Assembly: GCA_017165825.1 (NCBI GenBank)
Contig: CM029387.1
Span: forward strand, 13,604,798-13,668,797
DNA from: Hepsetus odoe
Lineage: Eukaryota > Chordata > Actinopteri > Characiformes > Hepsetidae
DNA: 64,000 bases
Direction of reading: 5' to 3'
A program made the position numbers and the translations under genes. The notes beneath the pieces are model-generated. The model ran no database searches. It was not told the DNA's origin and was given only the letters and a program-made list of their open reading frames with translations. Position 1 is the stretch's first letter; each line of letters opens with the position of its first letter. Shown here piece by piece: positions 1 to 10,174 of this stretch.

Positions 1-266
1 TCAAGATTTGGCCCAGAGGTTGATTTATAGCATGCCAGAGTGAATTGCAGAGCTCTTGAAAAAGAAGGCCCAACACTGCAAATATTGACTCTATGCATAA
101 ACTTAAAGTAATTGCCAATAAATGCCTTTGAAACTTATGAAATGCTTGTAATTATACTTATACTTCAGTTTACCACCAGCACATCTGAGAAAAATATCTA
201 AAAACACTGAAGCAGCAAAGTTTGTGAAAACCAATATTTGTGCCACTCTAAAAACTTTTGGTCATA
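1..266 (+). mobile_element. 3' end of a Tc1-like DNA transposon
   Basis: This is the terminal part of a Tc1/mariner-superfamily element, entering from outside the window. It matches, in opposite orientation, the 3' end of the element at 11322-12423: both share the stretch around 'aacactgcaaata.tgact', a run ending in 'aaagcctttgaaac' and the terminal repeat core 'aaaacttttggtca'. No transposase codons remain in this piece. Confidence 0.75.
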
Positions 267-379
267 GCTATATTACATCCCCCATAGTGGCAATTTCTTT
301 TACATAGCTTTGATACTGGAAGTGGTTGATAGTGGTTGCCAGTACCTGTTTTAGGTGCTCAGAATGGATTATGTCCAAT

Positions 380-620
380 AAAGCTCCATAACACTAGAGT
401 TTTTGGCCCTTGGGCTGTAACTGAGAAATTCAGGGAGTATTTGTTGGAGCATATGTGTATATTTTATACTGATAATAATCCTCTTAGTTATTTGGTCTCA
501 GTTATATTGGGTGCCATGGAGCAACAGTAGACTGTCCAGCCGGCATTTGATTTAGTAATCATATATCAATCTAGGTGAAGTATGTGGAATGCTCATGCTT
601 TTTCACTGCAGTAGAACTGC
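380..620 (+). pseudogene. Ty3/Gypsy RNase H domain fragment
   Basis: The reading frame contains 'WAVTEKFREYLLEH' followed by 'YTDNNPLSYL' and 'LGAMEQ', the signature of the RNase H domain of vertebrate Ty3/Gypsy elements; the Asp of TDNNPL is a catalytic residue in the family. After the in-frame stop at 528-530 the similarity continues with a degraded 'FDLVIIYQSR' and 'NAHALS', corresponding to the usual domain end before the integrase linker. RNase H would degrade the RNA strand of the RNA-DNA hybrid during reverse transcription. With stops and no flanking RT, this copy is dead. Confidence 0.75.
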
Positions 621-1532
621 AGAGGTTCTCAGGTCTTGAACATGACAGCAACACCTTCATTTTGATGAGTGCCATTAGGCTTCCAAGGCTGCCTTGGCAC
701 CTTTAAGGCAATGGGACCTTTAGGTGCTGAAGCAAGCAGTTCTCTATCATCAGTATGTTTCATTCTGAATGGGCTTAGCACATCTTGCAGTTGATTCTGC
801 CTTTAGTTATATGAGGGGAGATATTTGTACAGGTGCATTTGAGGGTGTCAGAGTATGTCTGCAAACACCAGCAGATAGGTGTAAAAAGCCCAGTATGATC
901 AGTATTTCTGAGATTCTTCATGGACTGAGGGCCAGCTAGTTTCAATTTGTGACTATAGTGTGAGAGGTACACAAGTTTAATGATGACAGTGATGTCAAAG
1001 CACCTATATCTTGAAATCTGGACCCAAATTTTGTAGTGAATACAGCAGTGAGAAAGTCAGAGGTGGTGATTGTAATGTAGCAGAAGGCTGATATCAGAAC
1101 TGAAAATGCCAGGAGCAACTGCCCCGCTCTGAAAACTGAGCAAAACTTACTGTCTTCCTCAACAAACCCAGACCAGGGAAATAAGGGTATTGAAAGAGGT
1201 TGGTAGGTGGCTCAAGAAGCTGAGCCCAAAACAGGGAACAGAAATGTTTTGTTTATTTTTTACATTTTTAATTCATTCATTTAAAAAAAAAATAATAACT
1301 GATATGGAAGATCAACCACTTCCCATGCAACCAGAAGTTGAAAGAATGTACCAAAATTACCGGCTGTCAACTTGTGTTTGTCACACAAAGACTCAGCAGC
1401 CAGCACTCGGTTTTAGCTGTGACACTATAGTGCAGCAGCTGATTGCTGATTGTTGTCAGCTGTTGCTCTGCACTTCACCCTCCTGCCTGGAGGGGCATTG
1501 TCCTGCCCTCTGCTGGCGGGTACTGCTCCCCC

Positions 1533-1715
1533 CACCTTGGATGGCACACTTTCAGGATTAATGGAGTTCTGTATGTCATCAAACGTCCTACTGAAGGTGA
1601 CTCAGTGTATGCTAGGGCACCAGTGGTAAAGTCTGGTGTGGTGAGGCCTGTACCCCGTTCTATGCTGAAGGCTCATGTACAGAGGACTTTCAAATTATAC
1701 CCCCAGAACTTTTAA
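1533..1715 (+). pseudogene. Ty3/Gypsy integrase C-terminal fragment
   Basis: A short frame reads 'YVIKRPTEGDSVYARAPV' and then 'VRPVPRSMLKAH', which resembles the small C-terminal beta-barrel region of fish Ty3/Gypsy integrases (a 'Y.V.P' strand followed by 'vhRs.LK'). It lies downstream of the RNase H block on the same strand, in the expected order. The HHCC zinc finger and DDE core are not visible between the two blocks. The frame stops at 1713-1715. Confidence 0.6.
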
Positions 1716-1740
1716 TTAAACCCCTAATTTGTTGTCTCTG

Positions 1741-4151
1741 ACAGGGGACTGTCAGAGGTGAACAAACTTATGATGGTGACTTGTATATATTTGGTGCCTA
1801 AGATACTCATTGCCACTTGAGTACAACCAGTGATTGCAGAGTGTTCTGTGCCATTTTTGGACCAGGTTCACATTGATCCAGTGTCTACTGCAGGACCATC
1901 TATCATGTGGATATATTCAGCACCTGCACTTCATAGGCCTCTTAGTCCTTCGCACAGTGTAAACTTTGCAAAGGGTTGTAGTTTGGCAAACAATGCAGGC
2001 CAATGCTAAACAACATTCATATGTTCCTCATTTACCACAGGCAGTATCAGAATTAACAAGCGGCATTAATTAATGAATTAATGAAGTGCATTGGCTATAA
2101 TGTCCAGTTCAGTCCCTGCCTTAGCCATAGAACTAATTTTCCATCTGGGTAAGTTTTGGTATAGGGGCAACTATGCAATGTTGGGGGTATATTGTGGTTG
2201 AGAAGCATAATTTTAGTTTCACTTTTGGATCATCGCCAGTTTTGTTTAATTTTCACTTATCTCTGTCTCCCATTATGAAAATGGCAGGTGTGGGGCATGT
2301 TTGTCCTACCCGGGCAGTGTATTGTTGGTACATGTCAGCATTCCGTGACACCTGTTTGGATCATTATGGTTTAGGCTGTGCAGTAGTCTTTGGTTTCCCT
2401 CATGCTGATTGTTTGGACTGAAATAGGTTTCCTTTCCCTGTTGTGTAATTTTGCTGGTCATTTGATGAGGTTTCATAGTATTTTCTGCTTGCAGCACCTC
2501 TCACCATAGATGTGTTCCAAGTGGGGGGCTCTGTAGTGACTTTCAGGTAGGGCAGCAATTTCGCAACATAAACATCTGTAAACTGAAAACCTCAATTTTC
2601 AGGTTACATTTTAGTTATGGCTGCTGCCAGGGCTGATTCTTTTGGCAATTCAGTTGTATTATGGCTTCCAGATATTGGTTTTCATGATTTCTTTAAATTG
2701 TCTTTAAAACTCTTTAAATTAATTTGACTGTGTCTAGCTGTTATTTTGGGATTTGCCCAAACTCAGGTTTGGAACTCATGATCAAAGCTATTTAACATAC
2801 ATAATTTTTTTCACCTAATAAAAAAAATGCTTATGCTGTCTTTAATTAATAAAAAAAAAAACATTGGCATGTGTAAAATGAGTAATGATAAGCACTGATG
2901 ATCATCTTTTACATTGTTAAAATTTACTAATAATGTCCCTACACTGGTGTGTGTTTTGTATTAAAGCTCTTAAGCCCATCAATATGTTGGTTGTCTCAAG
3001 CATCTGCAATCAAGCTGTTATCAAAACCACTAAGATATTCCCATATCACACACAAGATTTAGCTTATTCTGTCATGCAAAGTAGCATTTAGAGAAAACAG
3101 TTAAATTAACAGCTATTTTTAACCGCTTCTTAACAATTTGATCTTAACATTTATCTTTAGCTGTGTGTATGTGTGTGATTATGTAACAGGAATGTTGTGC
3201 GTTTTGTAAAACAACTTTGTTGTGGGTTACATCGCTTATGCACAGTTCGATTAGCCACACACACACACCTCACTCAGAAACAGAGCAGATGGTGGGGGAC
3301 TCACTGAGTTACAACAGTGCACCAGTGACATGTAACGCATGTTTAATTGAAACATCAATATTGTGGCAGTGATATTCCTCAGAGTTTAAACCACAGAACA
3401 GTGAACAAGCAACTTTTGGAAAAATAAAAAAGGCTGGCAGATGTTTTAATATGTCTAGAATACCACCATCCTGCTCATCCCCACTAAAAAAAAAAAAATT
3501 TTGTTTTTTACTATTTCCATTATTTTCCTACTAATACTCTCTTTCTCTCATTCAGTCATGACATATTTGGTGTCTGAAGTTTGGTTCTTGAACAACAGGG
3601 ATAAATTAGCTAATAAACAGTGGATTATTTGATAGCATCAAAGAATAAGGTGAACTAAACTAAACAAGTGAACTAAAAAGTAAAAGTCCACAAGCTGAAT
3701 AGCTAATAACCGAACATTTAGCACAATAAAAAACAACTACATTTGAGTACCAGTCAGTGAACCCACAAGGGTATGTTGGGTATTTGCTGCCTACAGCTTT
3801 TGGAATAACTGTTTACAATAACAATTATTGTAACAATTATTTGTTTCCCAATGCACGGTTTGCTGTGGTAGAGACAATCGGAGTCTGTTCTAGTGAAAGT
3901 TCTAGCTCTTAATGTTAAGTTTACATCAGTAATTCTGAGGGAAAAGTGCCTGAGGCAAAAAAAAAAAAACCAAATACAGCAAAAGCTATTCTGCAGCGCA
4001 CATCTCACGCTTCATAACACAGCAACTACCACCAGCTCCAGCCTCTACTAACAAAATACTTTTCACAGACATCTGTAGCACTTGACTGAGAACAACTAAT
4101 GGTGCAGCTCCTATTACATAAAATAGGATCCATGATGGTATTCCACTGGTG
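1741..4151. other. Unassigned AT-rich sequence
   Basis: About 2.4 kb with no recognisable gene. The short plus-strand frame at 2173-2421 (82 codons) matches nothing I recognise. The sequence holds short A/T homopolymers (about 2818-2828, 2849-2860, 3485-3500) and a short AC run at 3257-3267. It may contain the eroded 3' end of the upstream Gypsy element, but no LTR pair supports that. Confidence 0.4.
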
Positions 4152-4183
4152 AAAGTCTTCTTTCGGCTGCTCCCATGTAAGGG
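4152..4183 (-). mobile_element. RTE LINE 3' tail, left part (split by LTR element)
   Basis: The stretch 'cttctttcggctgctccc' is the 3' terminal sequence of the RTE family seen in full at 49070-53334. It is interrupted at 4183 by the LTR element, and the rest of the tail resumes at 10445. The pentamer AAGGG is present on both sides (4179-4183 and 10445-10449). Confidence 0.8.
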
Positions 4184-4486
4184 TGTCACTGTGGCTGGGT
4201 GCGGGAAGGACGTCAGTGCTGAACCAGAGATTCTTGACATACTTTTATTTAACAGAAACATGAATCCAGACACGAAACTGGACCAATACCAAAACCAGAA
4301 CCAAAACCACCCGTAACGACAGCAGAAGTTTGAGCGAATGAGCCGCGCTCTGTTCTGACTCATTGAGGCTTAAGTAGTCAGCCTCAATGTAGCACACCTG
4401 TGTCAAATGAGCTCAGGTGTGCTCCGTCAGAACAGAGCGCCCTCTACTGTGAATAAAACAAAGGCAGAACACCCAAAGTCCTGACA
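4184..4486 (-). repeat. 3' LTR of the coiled-coil LTR element (303 bp)
   Basis: Complete LTR with terminal TGTCA/TGACA. In sense orientation U3 carries the motif ACAGTAGAGGGCGC (4450-4437). This is followed by nested inverted repeats: an outer pair of 15 bp (4345-4359 with 4426-4440), an inner pair of 10 bp (4361-4370 with 4380-4389) and a second inner pair of 10 bp (4391-4400 with 4414-4423), all perfect. An AATAAA-like signal occurs in the distal part. The 5' copy at 10175-10444 is nearly identical but lacks about 30 bp at the inner edge. Confidence 0.85.
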
Positions 4487-5059
4487 TCATCACGTCCTCC
4501 TCGCTTTCCAAGACTATCATTTCATAATCCGAGGTGTGGAATTTTTTGTCTCTTTCGTACAAATGTTGTACAGGTCGCAAGTTCTGAGGAGACTGATAAT
4601 GTGGAAGTGTTATGGGCACAGTATCGGGAAGTAGCGCAACAGGCAAAGTGCAATTCACCTCTGGAACAATCAGGTGCAGATTGGAGCTTCGTTGTAGTGT
4701 TGTGCCAACGGGGATGACATTCACATGGGCGTTTAGCATGAGGTTTGGGGGAAGAACAGCCGGCGTGAAGACTCATTTGGGTGCACTGGCTGCAATAAAG
4801 GAAAGGTATCCTTCCACTGCTGCTGTAAACGCTGTTGCTCTCCTCTGGCACTGCTGGCTTTTGGGAGGCCTGTGCCTCCATCTCTGAGAGGCATGAGAAC
4901 TTGTGCTTTGCTCTTACTGACCTCACACTTGGCAACATGGGTTACTCCTCTCTTCTGAGCAGGAGGGGGTTTAACTAATTCCTCAGCCCCTGGTATCTGT
5001 GCGTCCTCCACTGGCAAATCAGATTGGGCTGTTGGATTGTCATCACTGTTAGCTTCCAC
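4413..5059 (-). pseudogene. C-terminal coding remnant of the LTR element
   Basis: Two overlapping minus-strand frames (5059-4733 and 4739-4413) appear to be one coding region broken by a frameshift near 4740. The first is acidic then proline-rich and basic ('VKPPPAQKRG', 'SKSKAQVLMPLRDG'). The second ends with 'YERDKKFHTSDYEMIVLESE' and runs into the 3' LTR before stopping. No known domain is recognised. It is separated from the coiled-coil part at 8430-10163 only by the inserted LINE and is probably the C-terminus of the same polyprotein (inference). Confidence 0.5.
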
Positions 5060-5104
5060 AAAGATTCTGGAGCACTCCTCTTCTGGATTACTCTCTGAAA
5101 GGCT

Positions 5105-5140
5105 AAGTCAAGTCAAGTCAAGTCAAGTCAAGTCAAATAG
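5105..5140 (+). repeat. (AAGTC)n tail of the LINE
   Basis: About six tandem copies of AAGTC form the 3' terminal repeat of the Rex1/CR1-group LINE. This is the short tandem tail typical of CR1/L2-type target-primed integration. Confidence 0.85.
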
Positions 5141-5475
5141 GATTTTATTGTCTTTTCAGCAATATACACAGTGAAACGAAATAACGTTCCTCCAGGACCC
5201 TGGTGCTACACACAAGACAACATAAGACACAAGACACAACATAATACACAAAACAGGGCAACAAGTGCAGAGAAGACCGACAACAACAGATGGCACGACA
5301 GACAGTACATTCATCCGTAGAGGGCTGCAGTGTTGTAGGACAAAGCAGCCCAGGTAGATTTCAGTGTAGCAGTGTGGTGGAGCAGTGTTATTGTTAAAGT
5401 GCAGAGTGCAACATGAGATAAATAAATAAATACATAATGATGATGATACTGGTGGACTGGGTAGACATTGGCGGT

Positions 5476-6892
5476 TTAAGTGTTTAAGAGTCTGATGGCC
5501 AGGGGGAAGAAACTATTTCCCATCCTGGAAGTGGAGGCCCGTATGCTGCGGAACCTTTTCCCGGATGGCAGGAGGGAGAAGAGAGTGTGGGAGGGATCAT
5601 CCACAATGCCGGTTGCTTTGCGGATGCAGCGAGTGGTGAAAATGTCCTGTACAGAGGGCAGAGAGACCCCGATGATCTTCTCAGCTGTTCTCACTACCCG
5701 TTGTAGGGACTTGCGGTCTAAGACTTTGCAGTTCCCGTACCAGGCAGTAATGCAGCCGCTCATGATGCTCTCAATGGTTCCTCTGTAAAAGACGGTGAGG
5801 ATGGAAGGTGGGAGATGGGCTTTCCTCAGTCTATGCAGGAAGTAGAGATGCTGCTGGGCTTTCTTAGTGATGGAGTTGGTGTTGAGGGTCCACGTGAGGT
5901 TGTCAGTAATGTGAACACCAAGAAACTTGGTGCTCTGGACCATCTCCACAGGTGAGGTGTTGATAATAAGTGGAGCATGGTCCCGAAGTGGTCTCCTGAA
6001 GTCAACAACCATCTCTTTAGTCTTGTCGACGTTCAGAGACAGGTTGTTGGTTCTGCACCAGTCCGTCAGCTCTTGTATCTCCTCTCTGTAAGCTGCCTCG
6101 TCTCCACTGCTGATCAGACCCACTACGGTTGTATCATCAGCAAATTTGATGATGTGGTTCGAGCTGTGCATGGCTACACAGTTGTGGGTCATCAGTGTGA
6201 ACAGCAGTGGGCTACTGTGAGCTACTGCTACTGATCCTGACTGACTGGGGTCTCCCAGTCAGGAAGTCCAGGATCCAGTTACAGAGGGAGGTGTTCAGGC
6301 CCAGCAGCCTCAGCTTCTCATTCAGGTGCTGAGGGATGATGGTGTTGAATGCTGAACTGTAGTCGATGAACAGCATTCTGACATAACTGTCCTTTCTGTC
6401 CAGATGAGAAAGGGCCAGATGGAGGGTGGTGGAGATTGCATCATCCATTGAGCGGTTGGGACGATACGCAAACTGCAGGGGGTCCAGTGATGAAGGGATC
6501 TGGGACTTGATGTGCCTCATAACCAGCCTCTCGAAGCACTTCATGATGATGGGTGCGAGTGCAACAGGACGATAGTCATTGAGGCAGGAGATAGATGGTT
6601 TCTTTGGCACTGGAATGATGCTGGTGGTCTTGAAGCACCTTGGAACAACAGTGGTGCTCAGAGAGATATTAAAGATGTCAGTGAGAACATCTGCCAGCTG
6701 TTCTGCACATACTCTGAGCACACAACCTTGAATATTGTCTGGACCGGCAGCTTTCCATGGGTTGACTCTGAGAAGAGATCTTCTCACCTCTGCTATGGTC
6801 AGACAGAGAATCTGGTCGTTTGGAGGAGGGGTGGTCTTCCTCATTATAGTGTTGTTCACAGCATTAAACCGTGCATAGAAGCGGTTCAGCAC
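5476..6892 (-). pseudogene. LINE reverse transcriptase, broken
   Basis: The upstream frame (6892-6212) contains the RT palm and fingers: 'NPWKAAGPDNI', 'LNDYRPVALAPI', 'DPLQFAYRPNRSMDDAI' and the first catalytic Asp in 'MLFIDYSSAFNTI'. The downstream frame (6192-5476) contains the second catalytic motif, 'IKFADDTTVVGLI', and the thumb region through 'SFFPLAIRLLN'. At 6190-6262, where the conserved G.PQG....P.LF box should lie, the sequence is shortened and shifted: only 'SSPLLFTLM' is readable, in another frame. The GAPQG part is lost, so this RT is inactive. RT copies element RNA into the nicked target site. Confidence 0.85.
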
Positions 6893-6916
6893 ATCTGGGA
6901 GGGAGGAGTCAGCGTC

Positions 6917-8300
6917 TCAGGCAGATGGAGATGTCCTGTAGTTGGTGAGGGCCTGAATGCCCTGCCACATGGCCACTTCAAAAACACCAGCGACACACGG
7001 CACATGGATTATCTGTGCGTAAGCTTGCTTGGCTGCTCTGTTGGACCGAGACAGGCTCGCCCTCGCTTTTCTTATGGCAGCCTTGTCCCCTAACTTGAAG
7101 GCCTTGTCCCGGGTTCTCAGGAGTTTGCGCACCTCCGCAGTCATCCATGGCTTCTGGTTGAGTCGTGTGATGAATTTGGAGACAGTAACATCCTCAATGC
7201 ACTTGCTGATGTAGCCAGTCACTGAAGCTGTGTACTCCTCCAGGTTGATGGAGTCACCGTAGGTTGCAGCCTCCCTAAACATGTCCCAGTCGGTGTGTTC
7301 GAAGCAGTCCTGAAGAGCAGAGATGGCTCCAGTGGGCCAGGCCTTTACCTGCTTCAGGGTGGGCCTCACGCGCCTGACGATGGGTCTGTACGCTGGAATC
7401 AGCAGCACAGAGATGTGGTCTGAGTGTCCAAGGTGGGGGCGGGGCTCCGCTCTGTACGCGCCGGCCATGTTTGTGTAAACACAGTCCAGCGTGTTTTCCC
7501 CCCTCGTTGCAAAGTTCAATTCAATTCAATCTTATATAGCGCCTTTTACAACACAGTTGCCCCAAGGCACTTTACAATGGTGGTGGATGGTGGAACAGGT
7601 TACAGTGATAGATGTTAAAGCCGGACAACTACGAAGGAGAGGAACCAAAAACTCCACTATGTGGAGAAAAAAAACCTCTTAGGGTCCAAGGTCAACCGGC
7701 TACCCAACCCCCTTGGGTATGAGTTCACATGTTGATGGAATTTAGGGAAAACTGACTTGAGATTTGCATGGTTGAAATCTCCGGCAACAATAAAGAGTCC
7801 GTCAAGGTGGTAGTTTTGGAGCCCACTGATAACTCCATAAAGTTCAGCCAGCGTGCTGTTAACATTAGCGCTGTTAGCGCTAGCGCTGGGTGGAATATAG
7901 ACCGCCGTAATAAACACTGTAGAGAACTCCCTGGGGAGATAAAACGGTCTGCACTTGACTGTCAGCACCTCCAGCAGTGTCGAACAGTGTGTAGAGACTA
8001 GCACAGCGTTTGTACACCATTGTGTGTTTACCCCCCTCCGTGAGTCTTGCCGGACAGAGCGGAGTTTCTGTCCACGCGAAACGCTGAGAATCCGGCAAGC
8101 TGGATTGCGGTGTCCAGAACGCTGTCGCTGTGCCATGTCTCCGTAAAAACAAAAACACAGCAGTCTCTGTACTCACACTGGGTGTTCAGCTGGAGTCGTA
8201 TGCAGTCCATTTTATTATCCAGGGAGCGGACATTGGCGAGGAGGATGGACGGGATAGCCGGTCGTCTAGCGTTAGCCTTAAGCTGAGCCCGGACTCCAGC
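6917..8300 (-). pseudogene. LINE apurinic/apyrimidinic-like endonuclease, broken
   Basis: Minus-strand frames give 'IPSILLANVRSLDNKMD', 'FVFTETWHSD' (catalytic Glu of TETW) and 'VYIPPSASAN' in the first part. Then come 'LFIVAGDFNHANLK' (GDFN) and, beyond the inserted L2 tail, 'LDCVYTNMAG' and 'LGHSDHISVLL' (SDH). Together these are the ordered motifs of an EEP-family LINE endonuclease, which nicks target DNA. At least two frameshifts (near 8030-8140 and 8300) and the insertion at 7508-7720 break the frame. The linker continues to 6917. Confidence 0.8.
7508..7720 (-). mobile_element. 5'-truncated L2 3' tail nested in the LINE
   Basis: About 210 bp with the same 3' UTR and (ATTGA/AATTC)n tail as the L2 element at 36985-38704. 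Shared stretches include 'gcgccttttacaacacagtt', 'ggcactttaca' and 'ggtcaaccggctacccaac'. It splits the endonuclease frame between the GDFN and SDH motifs, and the reading frame resumes on the far side. It is the youngest of four nested insertions here. Confidence 0.85.
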
Positions 8301-8330
8301 ACGCTTGCCGTGTTTCTGTTTCCTTTAACA

Positions 8331-9628
8331 CCGCTTCCGATGTCCTCTCAGTCGGCCAGGTACAGCAGGCGGCCTAGTTGGCCAATAGGTTTCAGCAGAG
8401 GTCAGGGGGTTCTGAATAGTCCTAACCTCCTTCCTTGATACTGGGAAGGAGAAGGGGAAATAATCCTGAAACTTAATTTCTTGGTTCTCTCTGTTACGAT
8501 ACAAGTTTATATTCTCACCTGAAATATCTGTGGACAGGATCTCCACCACTGGGCACCAGGTCTCAAATACTTCTCCCATACTTCTGACGGGATCTTGTAG
8601 TTCAGGGAGTTTACTGGTCTCCCTCCTGGCTTTCTCCAGTTCTGCCTGCAGAGTGGCACTGTTGCCTTGCACCTGCTTCAGCTCCTGCATGAGTCCACTG
8701 ACCTCTACTCAAAGCTCACCATTGTCTTGAGCTAGAACCTCTCTCTCCCTTTCCAAGGTTGCAATGTCCCTCTGGCAAAGAGACAAGAGTCCTTTGTTCC
8801 TCTCAAGTTGAGAAAGCAGATTGGTGAGCTTTTCTTCGTGTTTCAGTTTTTCGTGGGTGGCTGAGGTGGTTATCTGCAGAGCAGAGGCCTTGCTCTCTGC
8901 CAGCTGTTGGTTGAGCCTGGTCAGCAACTCCATCTGTTGTTTGATCTGACTGTCCATGCCGTTGATCTGGTCATCTCGTTGGTGAATGTCTGAGCAGTGC
9001 ACTGTGCTTCCTATTGGCCTGTGAGTCTTTCTGACTCAGCCCTTAAGTTCTCCTGGGTACTGTTCAAGCTTTCGGTTAACCAAACTATCTGTTCACTGAG
9101 GCCCTTACAGACTTTCTCTTGCTCTAGGTACCCAGCCTGCTTTTCCTAAAGTTCCCCATTTACTTTAACTAGTTCCTCCTGAAGGGAATGTACCTTAAAC
9201 TGGTTGCTCTGTAGCTGGTGATTCATGGCCTGAAGAGAGGTGTTTTCATCCTCCAATCTCTTACACTTTGTACACGTAACCAGAATCTCAAAGTCTTGAA
9301 TGCAAATTTCCTGATCCTTTCCGGATCCTCTGCGGAGCTGCTCGACAAAGGCCTTTTTGGTCTGTCTTTCTGCACCCAGAACAGACTGCAATGCTTTCTC
9401 AGATTCCTGTAGCTACTGTTCCAATTCCTGAATTCTTGAAGTCATTTCACTAACCTGGAACGGCTCCTCTTTTGCCCTCTGCCTGGCAGACGGGTTAGTG
9501 GAGCTGTGTTTGGAGGTCGACTCCCCTCGAGGCATGGCGCAGGATGCTTGCTTCCTGCTTTTCGTGTTACAGGCGGCTTTCTTTGTCATTTTCTTACTTT
9601 GTTTCCTGTAGGGCGGGTTATCCGCCAT
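8331..9628 (-). pseudogene. Coiled-coil segment of the LTR-element ORF
   Basis: Successive minus-strand frames (9628-9413, 9391-9146, 9002-8709, 8690-8400) together encode a long Glu/Gln/Lys/Leu-rich heptad pattern, for example 'QMELLTRLNQQLAESKAS', 'LLSQLERNKGLL' and 'LREDNGEL'-like repeats. It starts with a basic segment ('RKQSKKMTKKAACNTKSRK'). A single CxxC ('CTKC') occurs near 9270. The frames are separated by single stops, which suggests one ORF with scattered point mutations. The end passes directly into the inserted LINE near 8330-8400. A similar but older coil lies at 29988-32060. Coiled coils of this type could mediate Gag-like multimerisation (inference). Confidence 0.6.
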
Positions 9629-10163
9629 TTTCTCTCAGTGTTTCACGTAGGGCGGGATATCCGCCATATTTTTGCTGAGATTGGTGCACGCCGCTGTCTC
9701 CACTGGCGGACCACTGTGATTGGTGCACGGCGCTGTCTCTGCTGGCGGACCGCCGTGATTGGCGCAGGAGGTGGGTTCCACCTATATCCAGCGTTGTGGT
9801 TGGTGGGGAGCAGGAGACGGTAAGGGGCGTGAACGAAGCCTCTTCCTCGAGGGACCGCCCCATTAACATTACCTCCATAATGGCAAGCACAGCCTTCTCA
9901 GTCTGGCCGTACACCTCCAGCCATTCGTTGGCTTCCAGAGAGGGAGCGAGCCGGATTGAGCGGACCAGCAGGTCCAGATGTCGCGAGAGCTCAGTGGCGG
10001 TTACGCTCTGTACTCCTCCGCTCCGCTCGCGACGCTCCAGCGAACACGCAGCCTGCCACCGTGGCAGCGCTGCTCTGAGGTCCTCAATCATGGCTCCAAG
10101 TGCCCACTCGTGCTCCTCACACCACTTTTCAAAGCTCGCAACGTCCCGATTTTGGCGGCTCAT
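9618..10163 (-). CDS. N-terminal ORF of the LTR element (gag-like, 181 codons)
   Basis: Open from an ATG at 10163, only about 12 bp inside the 5' LTR, to a stop at 9618. Residues 1-60 are charged and probably helical ('FEKWCEEHEWALGAMIEDL'). Residues 60-120 are hydrophobic-helical ('ELSRHLDLLVRSIRLAP', 'KAVLAIMEVML'), compatible with a capsid-like fold but without a recognised domain. Residues about 130-160 are a 13-residue tandem repeat (SAS.DS.VHQSQ) encoded by the 39-bp units at 9679-9795. The start is chosen because it is the first ATG after the leader. Gag-like identity is inferred from position only. Confidence 0.5.
   Translation of the reverse strand: MSRQNRDVASFEKWCEEHEWALGAMIEDLRAALPRWQAACSLERRERSGGVQSVTATELSRHLDLLVRSIRLAPSLEANEWLEVYGQTEKAVLAIMEVMLMGRSLEEEASFTPLTVSCSPPTTTLDIGGTHLLRQSRRSASRDSAVHQSQWSASGDSGVHQSQQKYGGYPALRETLRENGG
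9679..9795 (-). repeat. 39-bp tandem repeat inside the LTR-element ORF
   Basis: Units begin at 9679, 9718 and 9757, exactly 39 bp apart, each starting GATTGG(T/C)GCA on the plus strand. The period is 13 codons, so unit-number change would keep the frame. Repeats of the same 39-bp period but different sequence occur at 29794 and 52023. Confidence 0.85.
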
Positions 10164-10174
10164 TTCTGTCTGAG

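Larger units (their letters stand above)
330..1740 (+). mobile_element. Degenerate Ty3/Gypsy LTR retrotransposon pol remnant
   Basis: Pol-like blocks occur in the order RNase H (about 380-620), a linker-like block near 1185-1230 and an integrase C-terminal block (1533-1715). All are on the plus strand, as expected for a Ty3/Gypsy pol. The stretch between them contains stops, an A-rich run at about 1283-1292 and unrecognised sequence, so most of the integrase core is deleted or unreadable. No paired LTRs were identified. Confidence 0.7.
5105..8330 (-). mobile_element. Rex1/CR1-group LINE inserted in the LTR element
   Basis: A non-LTR retrotransposon in minus orientation with an endonuclease region (about 8330-6990), reverse transcriptase (6892-5476) and a 3' UTR ending in 'ACAATAAAATCC' plus an (AAGTC)n tail (5105-5136 on the plus strand). 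The end of its ORF, with 'GNSFFPLAIRLLN', is typical of fish CR1/Rex1-type elements. It is 5'-incomplete and has several frameshifts. It is itself interrupted at 7508-7720 by an L2-type tail. Exact clade assignment needs a database comparison. Confidence 0.8.

Noticed and set aside
2173..2421. 82-codon plus-strand ORF
   Set aside because: No recognisable domain, codon pattern or splice context.
6512..7093. 193-codon plus-strand ORF
   Set aside because: Antisense of the LINE RT/linker; no domain.
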